Assembly (NCBI GenBank): GCA_001910725.1
Contig: MJGA01000006.1
Location: 1,302,001-1,366,000, forward strand
Reading direction: 5' to 3'
Source: Phanerodontia chrysosporium
Taxonomy: Eukaryota; Basidiomycota; Agaricomycetes; Polyporales; Phanerochaetaceae
DNA: 64,000 nt
Below are positions 9,847 through 18,092 of the stretch, in pieces (positions within the stretch are counted from its first letter, which is position 1; each line of letters opens with the position of its first letter). The notes below the pieces were generated by a model. The model was not told the DNA's origin and searched no databases. It saw nothing but the letters and a program-made list of their open reading frames with translations. The position numbers and the translations under genes are program-made.

Positions 9847-9941
9847 TCACCTGGCAGGGGCCGAAATCGTACGAATTGTATCCTGACAAGGTATCAATAT
9901 CTGGGCAGAAGGATTAGATAGACGACACCTACGACCATCAA
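9847..9941 (-). pseudogene. 3' continuation of gene B, separated by element 2
   Basis: Joining the left flank of element 2 to the right flank and counting one copy of the ATCAA duplication restores a continuous minus-strand frame across the insertion point. The frame runs on to a TGA at 9847-9849. A GTGATA donor overlaps that stop, so an intron could instead begin there and the true end could lie further left. Read with the 17184-18092 segment. Confidence 0.5.
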
Positions 9942-10010
9942 TGTAACGGCTTGACCGTTACCCCTAGTACGAGGCTAGGGTCACCACGCTCGCGCGTGCC
10001 TGCGCTCGGC

Positions 10011-10610
10011 TATCACAAAAATGCGCTGCCCTAGCGCCTATACACCAAACCAACCAGCAATACTCACTGGCAAAGGTTTACTTGGACTACAAAGGGTGTA
10101 GCCAGGCTTGAAGACGAGGTATAGAGGCTAGAGAGGTGAGATGCGATGAGATTGAAGCTGGGGAGGCACCCCCAGCCCTCAGGGTTTATATACATGTGCA
10201 CCAGGTCCCCAGGGACCGGTGTTCAGGGTCCTAGCTATCTAATACCTACTACGCTATTGGCTAGTGCCCTACAGGCATTCCTACATTCTCCTACACGTTC
10301 CTAAATGTTCCTACGATGTCCCAGAAACCTCCAGAACGTTCCAGCACTGTCCGGACCTGTCCAGAGACCTCCAGGGCTTTCTAGTCCATTCCGGAGTGTC
10401 TCGGCGCTTCCAGACCCTTGCCTGCTTCTAGACCTTCGACCATGTGACCCTGGGATACCGCACGTGTGCGCATCACGTGACCGCCGTATCACGTGACCAG
10501 CCCCGAGCCTAGGGCTGTCACTCCAGCGCTTCTGCATGTCACAGTTCGGAGTAATCGCTTCTGTCACCTGCTGCCCCTAACCCTAAGGGTTAAGACGAAA
10601 AACTGTGACA
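10011..10610 (-). mobile_element. Solo LTR of the element 1 family
   Basis: A 600-bp LTR in reverse orientation, flanked by TCGGC at 10006-10010 and 10611-10615. The empty site can be read in the 3' LTR at about 16756-16760, where TCGGC occurs once. It is near-identical to 6143-6742. It must have arisen by insertion of a full element into element 2 followed by LTR-LTR recombination. Confidence 0.97.
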
Positions 10611-10650
10611 TCGGCGCGGCGCGCGAGCGGTTCACCTCGGAGGGCTCCGC

Positions 10651-10713
10651 CCATGGTCATTTTAGCACACACCACGGTCATTGTAGCACTCACCACGGTC
10701 ATTGTAGCACTCA
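10651..10713 (+). repeat. Three tandem 21-bp repeats in the element 2 LTR
   Basis: Units at 10651-10671, 10672-10692 and 10693-10713. The last two are identical (CCACGGTCATTGTAGCACTCA) and the first differs at a few bases. The same array recurs in the 3' LTR at about 16797-16859. In U3, such repeats may be enhancer elements. Confidence 0.85.
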
Positions 10714-11182
10714 CGGTCTCTCGTAGTACGTCATGGGCACTCTAGCACGCCTTCGGGCCTCGATCCGGACCTTAGTTACATTCCCATTGGCTCCCGTACT
10801 CGTTCTCGCTACGCCTCTCGATTTTGCTTCCGCTTTCTTAGTCACCTTCCTAATTAGGTAGCTCCGGTTCCTGATTTCCCTCTCGTCGTCGTCTCACTTA
10901 TACCCGCAACCCGCCATCCTGTATCCTCGCGAATCCAACCCCCGTGTCGGGTCCCCTTGCTCCTACTCTCTCGCCGTGCCCGTTCCCTCCCTCGACGTCC
11001 GACCCGTCTTCGGAAGGCGCTTAGGCGTGCCCTTCACAGTTTGGATTTGCCCCCCCCCCTCTCGGACCTCGACTTCTTCGCTCGGCAGCCGCCCGGTTTC
11101 GTCCGGAAACACGCTGCGTCCTTCGTTTCACCTTTTTCTCGCATTTCGAGCCCTCCCGGGCTAATTCTACTGACATTCTCTC

Positions 11183-12358
11183 ATGGCTACAGGCTTCACC
11201 GACCCTTGGACCGACCAGGACGTCGTGTTGGACGCGAATATCGCGCCCGACACGCAGCCGGTCGATCCCGGCTACGAAGCACTCCCACCTGGCGTCCCAC
11301 CACCCTTTGCCACACCTGAGGCAGAGCGGCAGGCCCTTTGGGCTGCGGTGCACGACGTCGGGCTCCGGGTCTCTTCGTTCCAAGCGTCCCAGGACCGGCT
11401 CTCGACCTCGCTTCAAGAGCTCACCGACTACCTCCGTAGTCAGGCCCAGGCTGCGCAAACAGCTGTCCCGCAGCAGGCGGCGCAGGTGCCCCCCGTGGTA
11501 CCGGCGCCTACCCTCCCCGAGCCTCGAGGGGTTCCGCGATTCAAGGAACCTGTCCAGTTCGACGGTAGCGCCGCGAACGTCGAGTCGTTTATCGACGACA
11601 TCTCGAACGCAGTACACCTGCAGAGAGCGACGCTCGTGAGCGACTACGATAAGTCGTTATACCTGGCGGGTTACCTGAAGTCCGGATCGCCCAAGTCCTG
11701 GTTTTATGGTCTTCGCGACTATAATCCGGGCGTGCTCAACGACTTCGCAGCGTTGCTCACTGACTTCAGGCGTCACTTCGGCGACTCGAATGTCACGGCG
11801 ACGTCTATGCGCAAGCTCGAGAACCTGCGTCAGACGGGCTCCTGCCACGCGTACGTCTCTCGCTCACGCGAGCTGCACAAGGACCTCAGCCTGCCGGACA
11901 ACATCAAGATCGCGATGTTCCGCAAGGGACTAAAGGCGGAGGTTAAAGACCTCCTCCTAGGTAAGACTCTTCCCACCTCCTTCGACGCGTACGCGCGTTT
12001 GTGCACGGAGATCGACGACCAGCTGCACGAGCGTGAGCTCGAGCGCAAGGCTGAGTCGAAGACTTCGTCTTCTTCGGGTCGTCGAGACCCACCTCCACGT
12101 CCTCGTGCTGGTGGCCTTCCCGCCGCTGCTGTACCTGCCGCTGCCCCCGCGTCGACGTCGCAGGTTGTGCCCATGGAGATCGACGCTGTCAAGCGTGGAC
12201 CTCTTAGCGCAGCCGAAAAAGAGCGACGTCGCAAGGAGGGTCTGTGTTTCTATTGCGGGCAGGGCAAGCACATGGTAGAGGACTGCCCTAACATGGCTCC
12301 CGCTGCGAAGGCCGCCTACAAGGCCAAGCAGAAGGCTGCTCCTTCGGGAAAAGCCTAA
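11183..12358 (+). CDS. gag: Gag polyprotein of element 2
   Basis: Particle protein of 391 residues. The capsid-like retrotransposon-gag region spans about residues 110-290 (from the FDGS motif). A Pro/Ala-rich linker and one CCHC zinc knuckle, CFYCGQGKHMVEDC, follow near residue 355. The start is the first ATG 145 bp after the LTR. The stop at 12356-12358 follows a canonical slippery heptamer. It shares only the general gag layout with element 1 and lacks its long coiled coil. Confidence 0.92.
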   Translation: MATGFTDPWTDQDVVLDANIAPDTQPVDPGYEALPPGVPPPFATPEAERQALWAAVHDVGLRVSSFQASQDRLSTSLQELTDYLRSQAQAAQTAVPQQAAQVPPVVPAPTLPEPRGVPRFKEPVQFDGSAANVESFIDDISNAVHLQRATLVSDYDKSLYLAGYLKSGSPKSWFYGLRDYNPGVLNDFAALLTDFRRHFGDSNVTATSMRKLENLRQTGSCHAYVSRSRELHKDLSLPDNIKIAMFRKGLKAEVKDLLLGKTLPTSFDAYARLCTEIDDQLHERELERKAESKTSSSSGRRDPPPRPRAGGLPAAAVPAAAPASTSQVVPMEIDAVKRGPLSAAEKERRRKEGLCFYCGQGKHMVEDCPNMAPAAKAAYKAKQKAAPSGKA

Positions 12359-12394
12359 CCGGTAGCCCATCCCAGGTCCCTGGGCTTCCGGTTA
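12346..12394 (+). promoter_or_regulatory. -1 ribosomal frameshift signal of element 2
   Basis: GGGAAAA at 12346-12352 is read in the gag frame as G GGA AAA, a canonical X XXY YYZ heptamer, two codons before the gag stop. Slipping back one base enters the pol frame, which is open from here through 16704. Downstream, 12356-12362 (TAACCGG) pairs with 12388-12394 (CCGGTTA), and 12365-12369 (GCCCA) with 12381-12385 (TGGGC), giving a two-part stem-loop. The spacer of 3-4 nt is slightly short. Confidence 0.8.
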
Positions 12395-15300
12395 ACGACG
12401 GGACCCGTTCTTCACCTCCTGCCGTGAAGCCCACGCACGTCCGTTCTACGGATGGGCGTTATATACCCGTCTCTTCTTCTATTCCTTCACCCGCCTATGT
12501 TTTCGCTTCCAATACCCTTCTTAATTCTCCTGACCACTTCTTTATTAATGTTACATTGCACTTCCCTAACCGAAAGCCCGTGCGCACCTTCGCGCTCGTC
12601 GATTCGGGCGCCTCGGGGTCTTGTATCTCTGAGGCGTTCGCTCGACGCCACTCGCTTCCCCGCCGTCTTAAGGACGTGCCTACTCCCGTCACCGCTGTCG
12701 ACGATCGTCCGATCGCTTCAGGCCTGGTGACGCACGACGTCGTCACTCAACTGACCGTTGACCGGCACTCCGAGATCATCAGTCTCGGAGTCGTCGCTGT
12801 ATCTTACCCCGTCATTCTAGGTCTCGATTGGTTGCAGCGGCACAACCCAGACATCAACTGGGAGACGACCGACCTCTCCCTGTCATGCTGCAACCTGACT
12901 CGTTCCTCCCGCGTCACCGTTACGGGCAAAGGCTTCGGTCTTCCACGCCCTCTCGCCTCGCTCAACTCCGTCTCGCACGTCGGTCTAGGCTTCGGTCTTA
13001 ACGGCAACACCCTCGCGTCTCGCTACGCTACGCCACATTCACCTCCGCCACACGAGCGCTTGGCCAGCGCCTCGACTCCCTCTTCCTCTGTCCCACTCTT
13101 GTCCTCGCTTCTCGCCCGAGCCGGCTTCGGTCGCTTCGTGGCGCAGGAAAATCCCTCGCACTCGTCCTCAGCCGACGCGCCAGACATCGCCGTCGTGAAT
13201 CCGCGTCGCTTCCTGAAGTATTCCAAGTCTTCTCCTATCGCGCTAATTCGTTTCCATGCTGTAGGTTCCGCGTCTTACAAGCTCGCGTCGATGTCAGCTT
13301 CCACGCTGGCATCTGACTTGGATCTTGATCCCGAGCCCTCGACGTCGCCAGACGACGTTGAGGCAGACGTTCTCGCGCACCTCCCGCCCAAGTACCACCC
13401 TTGGGCTTCGGTGTTCTCACCCGTTGATGTCGATCAACTGCCGCCGCACAGGCCGTACGACATCAGCATCGAGCTCGAAGATGGTAAGTCCCCTCCCTTC
13501 GGTTCAATGTACCGGTTGTCTCCTGAAGAGCGTACCGCTCTGACGGAGTACATCGAGACGAACCTGAAGAAGGGCTTCATTCGCCGTTCTACTTCGCCCG
13601 CCGCTTCGCCCATTCTCTTCGTACGGAAGAAGACCGGAGGCTTGCGCCTCTGCGTTGACTACCGTGGCTTGAACGCCATCACGAAGAAGAACCGTTATCC
13701 GCTTCCGCTCATCGACGATCTCCTCGATCGCGTACAAGGGTGTTCACATTTTTCTGTTATTGACCTTAAGAACGCTTTTAACCTTGTACGCGTCAAGGAA
13801 GGAGACGAGTGGAAGACGGCTTTTCGCACGCCACTGGGCCTCTACGAGTACCTCGTCATGCCCTTCGGCCTCACGAATGCGCCTGCTACTTTTCAGGCTT
13901 TCATCCAGGACACGCTCCGAGACTTTCTCGACGTGTTCTGTGTCGTCTACCTCGACGACATTCTTATTTTTTCGCGTTCTCAGGCCGAGCACGATCAGCA
14001 CGTCATGAAAGTGCTCGACCGTCTCAAGGGGGCTCGCCTTTACGCTAACGCGGAGAAGTGCGAGTTTGACCGCTTCGAGGTCACTTACTTGGGTTATCTT
14101 CTGGGTGCTGACGGCATCCGGATGGACCCCAAGAAGCTCGAGACCGTCGCTTCGTGGCCTGAGCCTACGTCCGTCAAGGACATTCAGTCTTTCCTTGGCT
14201 TCACCAATTTTTATCGCCGTTTCGTCGACGGTTATGCTAAGATCGTGCTTCCGCTTAACGCGCTCACGCGCAAGGACACGCCTTTCGCTTTCTCGGATGC
14301 TTGCCGCGACGCGTTTAACACGTTGAAGCGTGCACTCCTCTCATACCCCGTTCTTCGTCACTTCGACCCTTCGCGACCTTGTACGCTTTCTACTGACGCT
14401 TCAGACTTTGCCATCTCGGGTGTGCTTCAGCAACCCGATGATGCCGGCCTCTTGCACTCCGTCGGTTACTACTCGCGCAAGCTTACGCCCGCTGAGATTA
14501 ACTACGAGGTGTACGACAAGGAGCTCCTCGCCGTCGTCGAATCTTTTCGCGACATGCGTGCGTGGCTGCACGGTTCGTCGCCCCCAGTTTCGGTCATCTC
14601 TGACCATAAGAACCTCGAGTATTTTATGACGTCGCGGGTTCTTAACCGCCGTCAAGCTCGTTGGTCTATGTTTTTGTCTGAATTCAATTTTCGTCTCGTT
14701 TGGGGCCCTGGCCTCAAGAACGTCGCTGATCCACCTTCTCGACGGCCGGACTTCGCGCCTAGAAAGGGGGATGACGTCCTGGAGACTCAACGCCAGACCC
14801 TTTTGACCGCTGAACACACTCAATTTCTTTTTCCTTCTGTAGATTCCTCGCCTCCAGCCGCCGCCGCTAGACCGCTAGCCGTCTCCGCACTCACCACGAT
14901 CGCCATTGACAACTCCGTCCTTCTTGAACGCTTTAAACAGGCGTTTCGAGATGACGTCGAGTGGCGCGAAGTCCTGGCCCATGGCAACCCTGACTTCGCC
15001 GTCCAAAACGGCATGGTCTTCCACAAGGGACGCCTGTTTGTGCCAGCTTCGATGCGTACAGACATCTTGCACTCGCGGCATGATGCTCTCGTCGCAGGTC
15101 ACCCTGGTCGCACACGCACTCTTGCGTTCGTCCAGCGAGACTACTCATGGCCCGGCATCCAGACATTCGTACGCCGCTACGTACAAGCTTGCGACGTCTG
15201 CGCGCGTATCAAGACACCACGCCACAAGCCCTACGGCCTCCTCCAACCGCTCGAGCTGCCTACGCGTCCGTGGAAGTCGATCACGATGGACTTCATCGTG

Positions 15301-16704
15301 AAGCTTCCCGTCTCACATGGCTATGACTCCATCTGGGTCATATGCGATCGTATGACTCGCGCCGCGCACTTTGTGCCATGCAAAGAGTCTATGACTGCTG
15401 CCGAGCTGGCGTGGCTTTTCCTGGACCGCATTTTCCGTTACCACGGCCTGCCCGAGTCGATTATATCAGACCGCGGCTCGCTTTTCGTCTCGCATTTCTG
15501 GAAAGAACTCACCGCTTTATTACAGGTTGATCACCGCACCTCGACTGCGTACCATCCGCAGACTGACGGTCTCACTGAGCGCACCAACCAGACGCTCGAG
15601 ACCTACCTGCGCGCGTACTGCTCGTACCAGCAGGACGACTGGGTCGACTACCTTCCCGTCGCCGAGTTCGCGTTCAACAATGCGGAGAACGCTTCCACGA
15701 AGCAGACCCCCTTCTTCGCCAACTTCGCCTACCACCCCACCTTCGAGCCGCAGATCACGGAACGCTCAACCGTCCCTGCCGCGCACGACCTCGCCCGACG
15801 CCTCGAGCACATCCACGCCGAACTACGCGCCGAGTTGCTGCATGCGCAACGCGTTCAGTCCGAGCATTACAACCGCCGTGTTCAGGACGCGCCTGAGTAC
15901 AAGCCTGACCAACTCGTCTGGCTGCTACGTCGGAATATCAAGACCACTCGTCCATCCGACAAGCTCGACCATCGTCGCCTTGGTCCATTCCCCATCGCCC
16001 ACAAGATCTCACCCGTCGTATACCAACTTCGTCTCCCTGCCTACCTTTCTCGTCTTCACCCCGTTTTTCATGTTTCTCTTCTCGAACCCTACCACGATCC
16101 GTCCGAATTTCACCCTCATGCCTCCCCAGAACCCTTCGAACTTCACCCTGATTCAATTCCTTCGCATTCCACCTCGTCTATCGACTCCATCCTCGACTGC
16201 CGCAAAATTGGTCACCGTTACGAGTATTTCGTCGCCTGGAAGTCACTTCCACCCGAGGAAAACTCCTGGGTGCCGCTCTCCGACATCCCCACCTCCTCAA
16301 ACGAGCTCATTGAGCGATTCCACCGCCGACACCCTCGTGCGCCCCGTCCTCACCAGCTCGTCCTCGAGCAAACATTCCCCACTCCCGTCGATGTAGATAC
16401 TGACGTACCTTTTGCCCCTTCTGATCCACAGGTCTCGCCCGCCTCATCCGCGCCCTCGTCGCCCGCCGCTCCGTTGCCCGCTCCGCTGCCCGCTCCTCCG
16501 CGTCCTGCCGTTCCTCCCGCTGCTGCCCGCCCGCGTTCGCCGCCGACCGTACGCGAGAACCTCCGCTCGTCGTACGTCGCGCCTACGCAGACCACGACTC
16601 GCTCTGGTCGCATTTCGCGTCCTGCCGTTAGGCTCGACCCGGACATCCCTTCTCGACAGCGTTGCTCCGCTCGCGCTAGAAAGGGGGATGATGTAACGGC
16701 TTGA
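12346..16704 (+). CDS. pol: Pol polyprotein of element 2 with C-terminal chromodomain
   Basis: Expressed by -1 frameshift from gag; the first possible start-like codon, at 12424, is GTG, not ATG. Domains by position: aspartic protease with LVDSGASGS at about 12595; RT with YLDDILIF at about 13948; RNase H from about 14380; integrase with an HHCC finger at about 15080-15210 and D, D, E near 15290, 15465 and 15580; chromodomain at about 16180-16270; then a Pro/Ala/Ser-rich tail of about 120 residues ending just past the LTR start. There is no dUTPase, unlike element 1. No stops or frameshifts were seen. Confidence 0.95.
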   Translation, partial: GKSLTGSPSQVPGLPVNDGTRSSPPAVKPTHVRSTDGRYIPVSSSIPSPAYVFASNTLLNSPDHFFINVTLHFPNRKPVRTFALVDSGASGSCISEAFARRHSLPRRLKDVPTPVTAVDDRPIASGLVTHDVVTQLTVDRHSEIISLGVVAVSYPVILGLDWLQRHNPDINWETTDLSLSCCNLTRSSRVTVTGKGFGLPRPLASLNSVSHVGLGFGLNGNTLASRYATPHSPPPHERLASASTPSSSVPLLSSLLARAGFGRFVAQENPSHSSSADAPDIAVVNPRRFLKYSKSSPIALIRFHAVGSASYKLASMSASTLASDLDLDPEPSTSPDDVEADVLAHLPPKYHPWASVFSPVDVDQLPPHRPYDISIELEDGKSPPFGSMYRLSPEERTALTEYIETNLKKGFIRRSTSPAASPILFVRKKTGGLRLCVDYRGLNAITKKNRYPLPLIDDLLDRVQGCSHFSVIDLKNAFNLVRVKEGDEWKTAFRTPLGLYEYLVMPFGLTNAPATFQAFIQDTLRDFLDVFCVVYLDDILIFSRSQAEHDQHVMKVLDRLKGARLYANAEKCEFDRFEVTYLGYLLGADGIRMDPKKLETVASWPEPTSVKDIQSFLGFTNFYRRFVDGYAKIVLPLNALTRKDTPFAFSDACRDAFNTLKRALLSYPVLRHFDPSRPCTLSTDASDFAISGVLQQPDDAGLLHSVGYYSRKLTPAEINYEVYDKELLAVVESFRDMRAWLHGSSPPVSVISDHKNLEYFMTSRVLNRRQARWSMFLSEFNFRLVWGPGLKNVADPPSRRPDFAPRKGDDVLETQRQTLLTAEHTQFLFPSVDSSPPAAAARPLAVSALTTIAIDNSVLLERFKQAFRDDVEWREVLAHGNPDFAVQNGMVFHKGRLFVPASMRTDILHSRHDALVAGHPGRTRTLAFVQRDYSWPGIQTFVRRYVQACDVCARIKTPRHKPYGLLQPLELPTRPWKSITMDFIVKLPVSHGYDSIWVICDRMTRAAHFVPCKESMTAAELAWLFLDRIFRYHGLPESIISDRGSLFVSHFWKELTALLQVDHRTSTAYHPQTDGLTERTNQTLETYLRAYCSYQQDDWVDYLPVAEFAFNNAENASTKQTPFFANFAYHPTFEPQITERSTVPAAHDLARRLEHIHAELRAELLHAQRVQSEHYNRRVQDAPEYKPDQLVWLLRRNIKTTRPSDKLDHRRLGPFPIAHKISPVVYQLRLPAYLSRLHPVFHVSLLEPYHDPSEFHPHASPEPFELHPDSIPSHSTSSIDSILDCRKIGHRYEYFVAWKSLPPEENSWVPLSDIPTSSNELIERFHRRHPRAPRPHQLVLEQTFPTPVDVDTDVPFAPSDPQVSPASSAPSSPAAPLPAPLPAPPRPAVPPAAARPRSPPTVRENLRSSYVAPTQTTTRSGRISRPAVRLDPDIPSRQRCSARARKGDDVTA
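14759..14774 (+). other. Candidate central polypurine tract, element 2
   Basis: The 16-mer CTAGAAAGGGGGATGA is identical to the one that directly abuts the 3' LTR at 16676-16691. It lies between RNase H and integrase, the same place as in element 1. Both copies are translated in the same frame, each giving Arg-Lys-Gly-Asp-Asp-Val. Confidence 0.65.
16676..16691 (+). other. 3' polypurine tract of element 2
   Basis: AGAAAGGGGGATGA ends exactly where the 3' LTR begins (TG at 16692). It is the expected primer for plus-strand DNA synthesis and overlaps the end of pol. Confidence 0.9.
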
Positions 16705-17183
16705 CCGTTACCCCTAGTACGAGGCTAGGGTCACCACGCTCGCGCGTGCCTGCGCTCGGCGCGGCGCGCGAGCGGTTCACCTCGGAGGGCTCCGCCCATG
16801 GTCATTTTAGCACACACCACGGTCATTGTAGCACTCACCACGGTCATTGTAGCACTCACGGTCTCTCGTAGTACGTCATGGGCACTCTAGCACGCCTTCG
16901 GGCCTCGATCCGGACCTTAGTTACATTCCCATTGGCTCCCGTACTCGTTCTCGCTACGCCTCTCGATTTTGCTTCCGCTTTCTTAGTCACCTTCCTAATT
17001 AGGTAGCTCCGGTTCCTGATTTCCCTCTCGTCGTCGTCTCACTTATACCCGCAACCCGCCATCCTGTATCCTCGCGAATCCAACCCCCGTGTCGGGTCCC
17101 CTTGCTCCTACTCTCTCGCCGTGCCCGTTCCCTCCCTCGACGTCCGACCCGTCTTCGGAAGGCGCTTAGGCGTGCCCTTCACA
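16692..17183 (+). repeat. 3' LTR of element 2 (492 bp)
   Basis: Starts TGTAACGG, ends TTCACA and is followed by the ATCAA target duplication. It contains the three 21-bp repeats. It is uninterrupted and so serves as the empty-site reference for the solo LTR in the 5' copy. The pol stop codon lies inside it. Confidence 0.96.
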
Positions 17184-18092
17184 ATCAATCCCGCTGGCAT
17201 CTTTCTGAATTATCCCAAGCGCGAGCTTATGCTTGACCCACACATTGAGTTGTATACGGTACACCTGCGTTGTTGTCAGTTCCTGGAGGCAAATTCCTCG
17301 TAATCCAGCCCCACTCACTCTGAAGTAAGGTCGATTGATATCCGGGAACCTGATGAACCCAATGTCAAGCAGGTTTTCTGACCGGCGCTCTGTCTTGTGT
17401 ATCATGTTCCGGAGTGAATTAATCACCACGTCTGGATTGGCTATGATGCCACCGAGAGTCTGTACGCCGAGGTTGGTATCGCGGAGGACATCTTTGTCTT
17501 GCACTAGGTCATGAAACCATGTCTCGAGCTTTTCTTCATGATCAGGGGCACCTGGGCTGCTAGCAAGTTACGACGAACCTGAATCTCATCCTTCCGGTCC
17601 GAGATATTGTTCCCGCGCAGATGAACTGTTGGCCGCCTCAATAGTGTACGTTGACGGAACACGTCATTGCGCAGGTCCTCGAGAGCTGGGTTGAGACACA
17701 TGAGTTTGATGGCTTCTTCCCAGCTCATCATCTTGCTGTCATGTCCGGACAAGGTGCTCAATGTCGCTCGGACAGCCAAGAAAAGCGTCATATCCATCAT
17801 TTTGTAGGACTTCTGCTTGAGCTTCTCGCCGTACAACGGTGCAAGCCCAACGTGCAACTTAGAGGACTTGCCTTCTTGAACCCTTCTGTGGGCCTGTAGA
17901 AATCTTCTTTAACGATTGTTGACACAAGACTATGGATTTACATACCTCTATGCCGCTGTATTCCCTCTCAACAAGTGTTCCAATGTCTTCAACTTGTCGC
18001 AAAATCTCCTCTAGACCTTCGGAAGAGGCGACGGGAGGAGGGTTAGGCCTGTCACCGGCAGTGCCTCTCAGTGCCGCATGTTTTCCCGTCAT
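17184..18092 (-). pseudogene. Unrecognised gene B, 5' part, disrupted by element 2
   Basis: Minus-strand gene with a first exon from the ATG at 18092 to about 17947, a 52-nt intron ending at about 17895, and exons down to the insertion point. A further GT-AG intron of about 45 nt near 17535-17580 restores the frame into the KLETWFHDL block. A third removes the stretch after the PYFRV block and leads to one ending DASGID at the insertion. It is a diverged paralogue of copy A at 6.9-7.8 kb. The family is not recognised. The transposon splits an exon, so the allele is presumably null. Confidence 0.6.

Larger units (their letters stand above)
9942..11038 (+). repeat. 5' LTR of element 2, split by a solo LTR
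   Basis: The two pieces are 9942-10010 and 10616-11038; 10611-10615 is the second copy of the target duplication. Together they equal the 492-bp 3' LTR. The interruption lies 69 bp into the LTR, in presumed U3, and may impair or replace the promoter of this copy. Confidence 0.95.
9942..17183 (+). mobile_element. Complete Ty3/gypsy chromovirus 2 with nested solo LTR
   Basis: A full-length element of 7242 bp, of which 605 bp are the nested solo LTR and its duplicated target. It is flanked by a perfect 5-bp target duplication, ATCAA at 9937-9941 and 17184-17188. The two LTRs are 492 bp once the insertion is subtracted, start TGTAAC, end TTCACA, and look identical by eye, so the insertion is recent. 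gag and pol are both open. It landed in an exon of a minus-strand host gene. I see no convincing tRNA primer site after the 5' LTR at 11039. Confidence 0.97.

Noticed and set aside
12424..12426. GTG as the start of element 2 pol
   Set aside because: Non-ATG starts are not expected here. The pol frame is open upstream to the slippery heptamer, so frameshift fusion explains it better.
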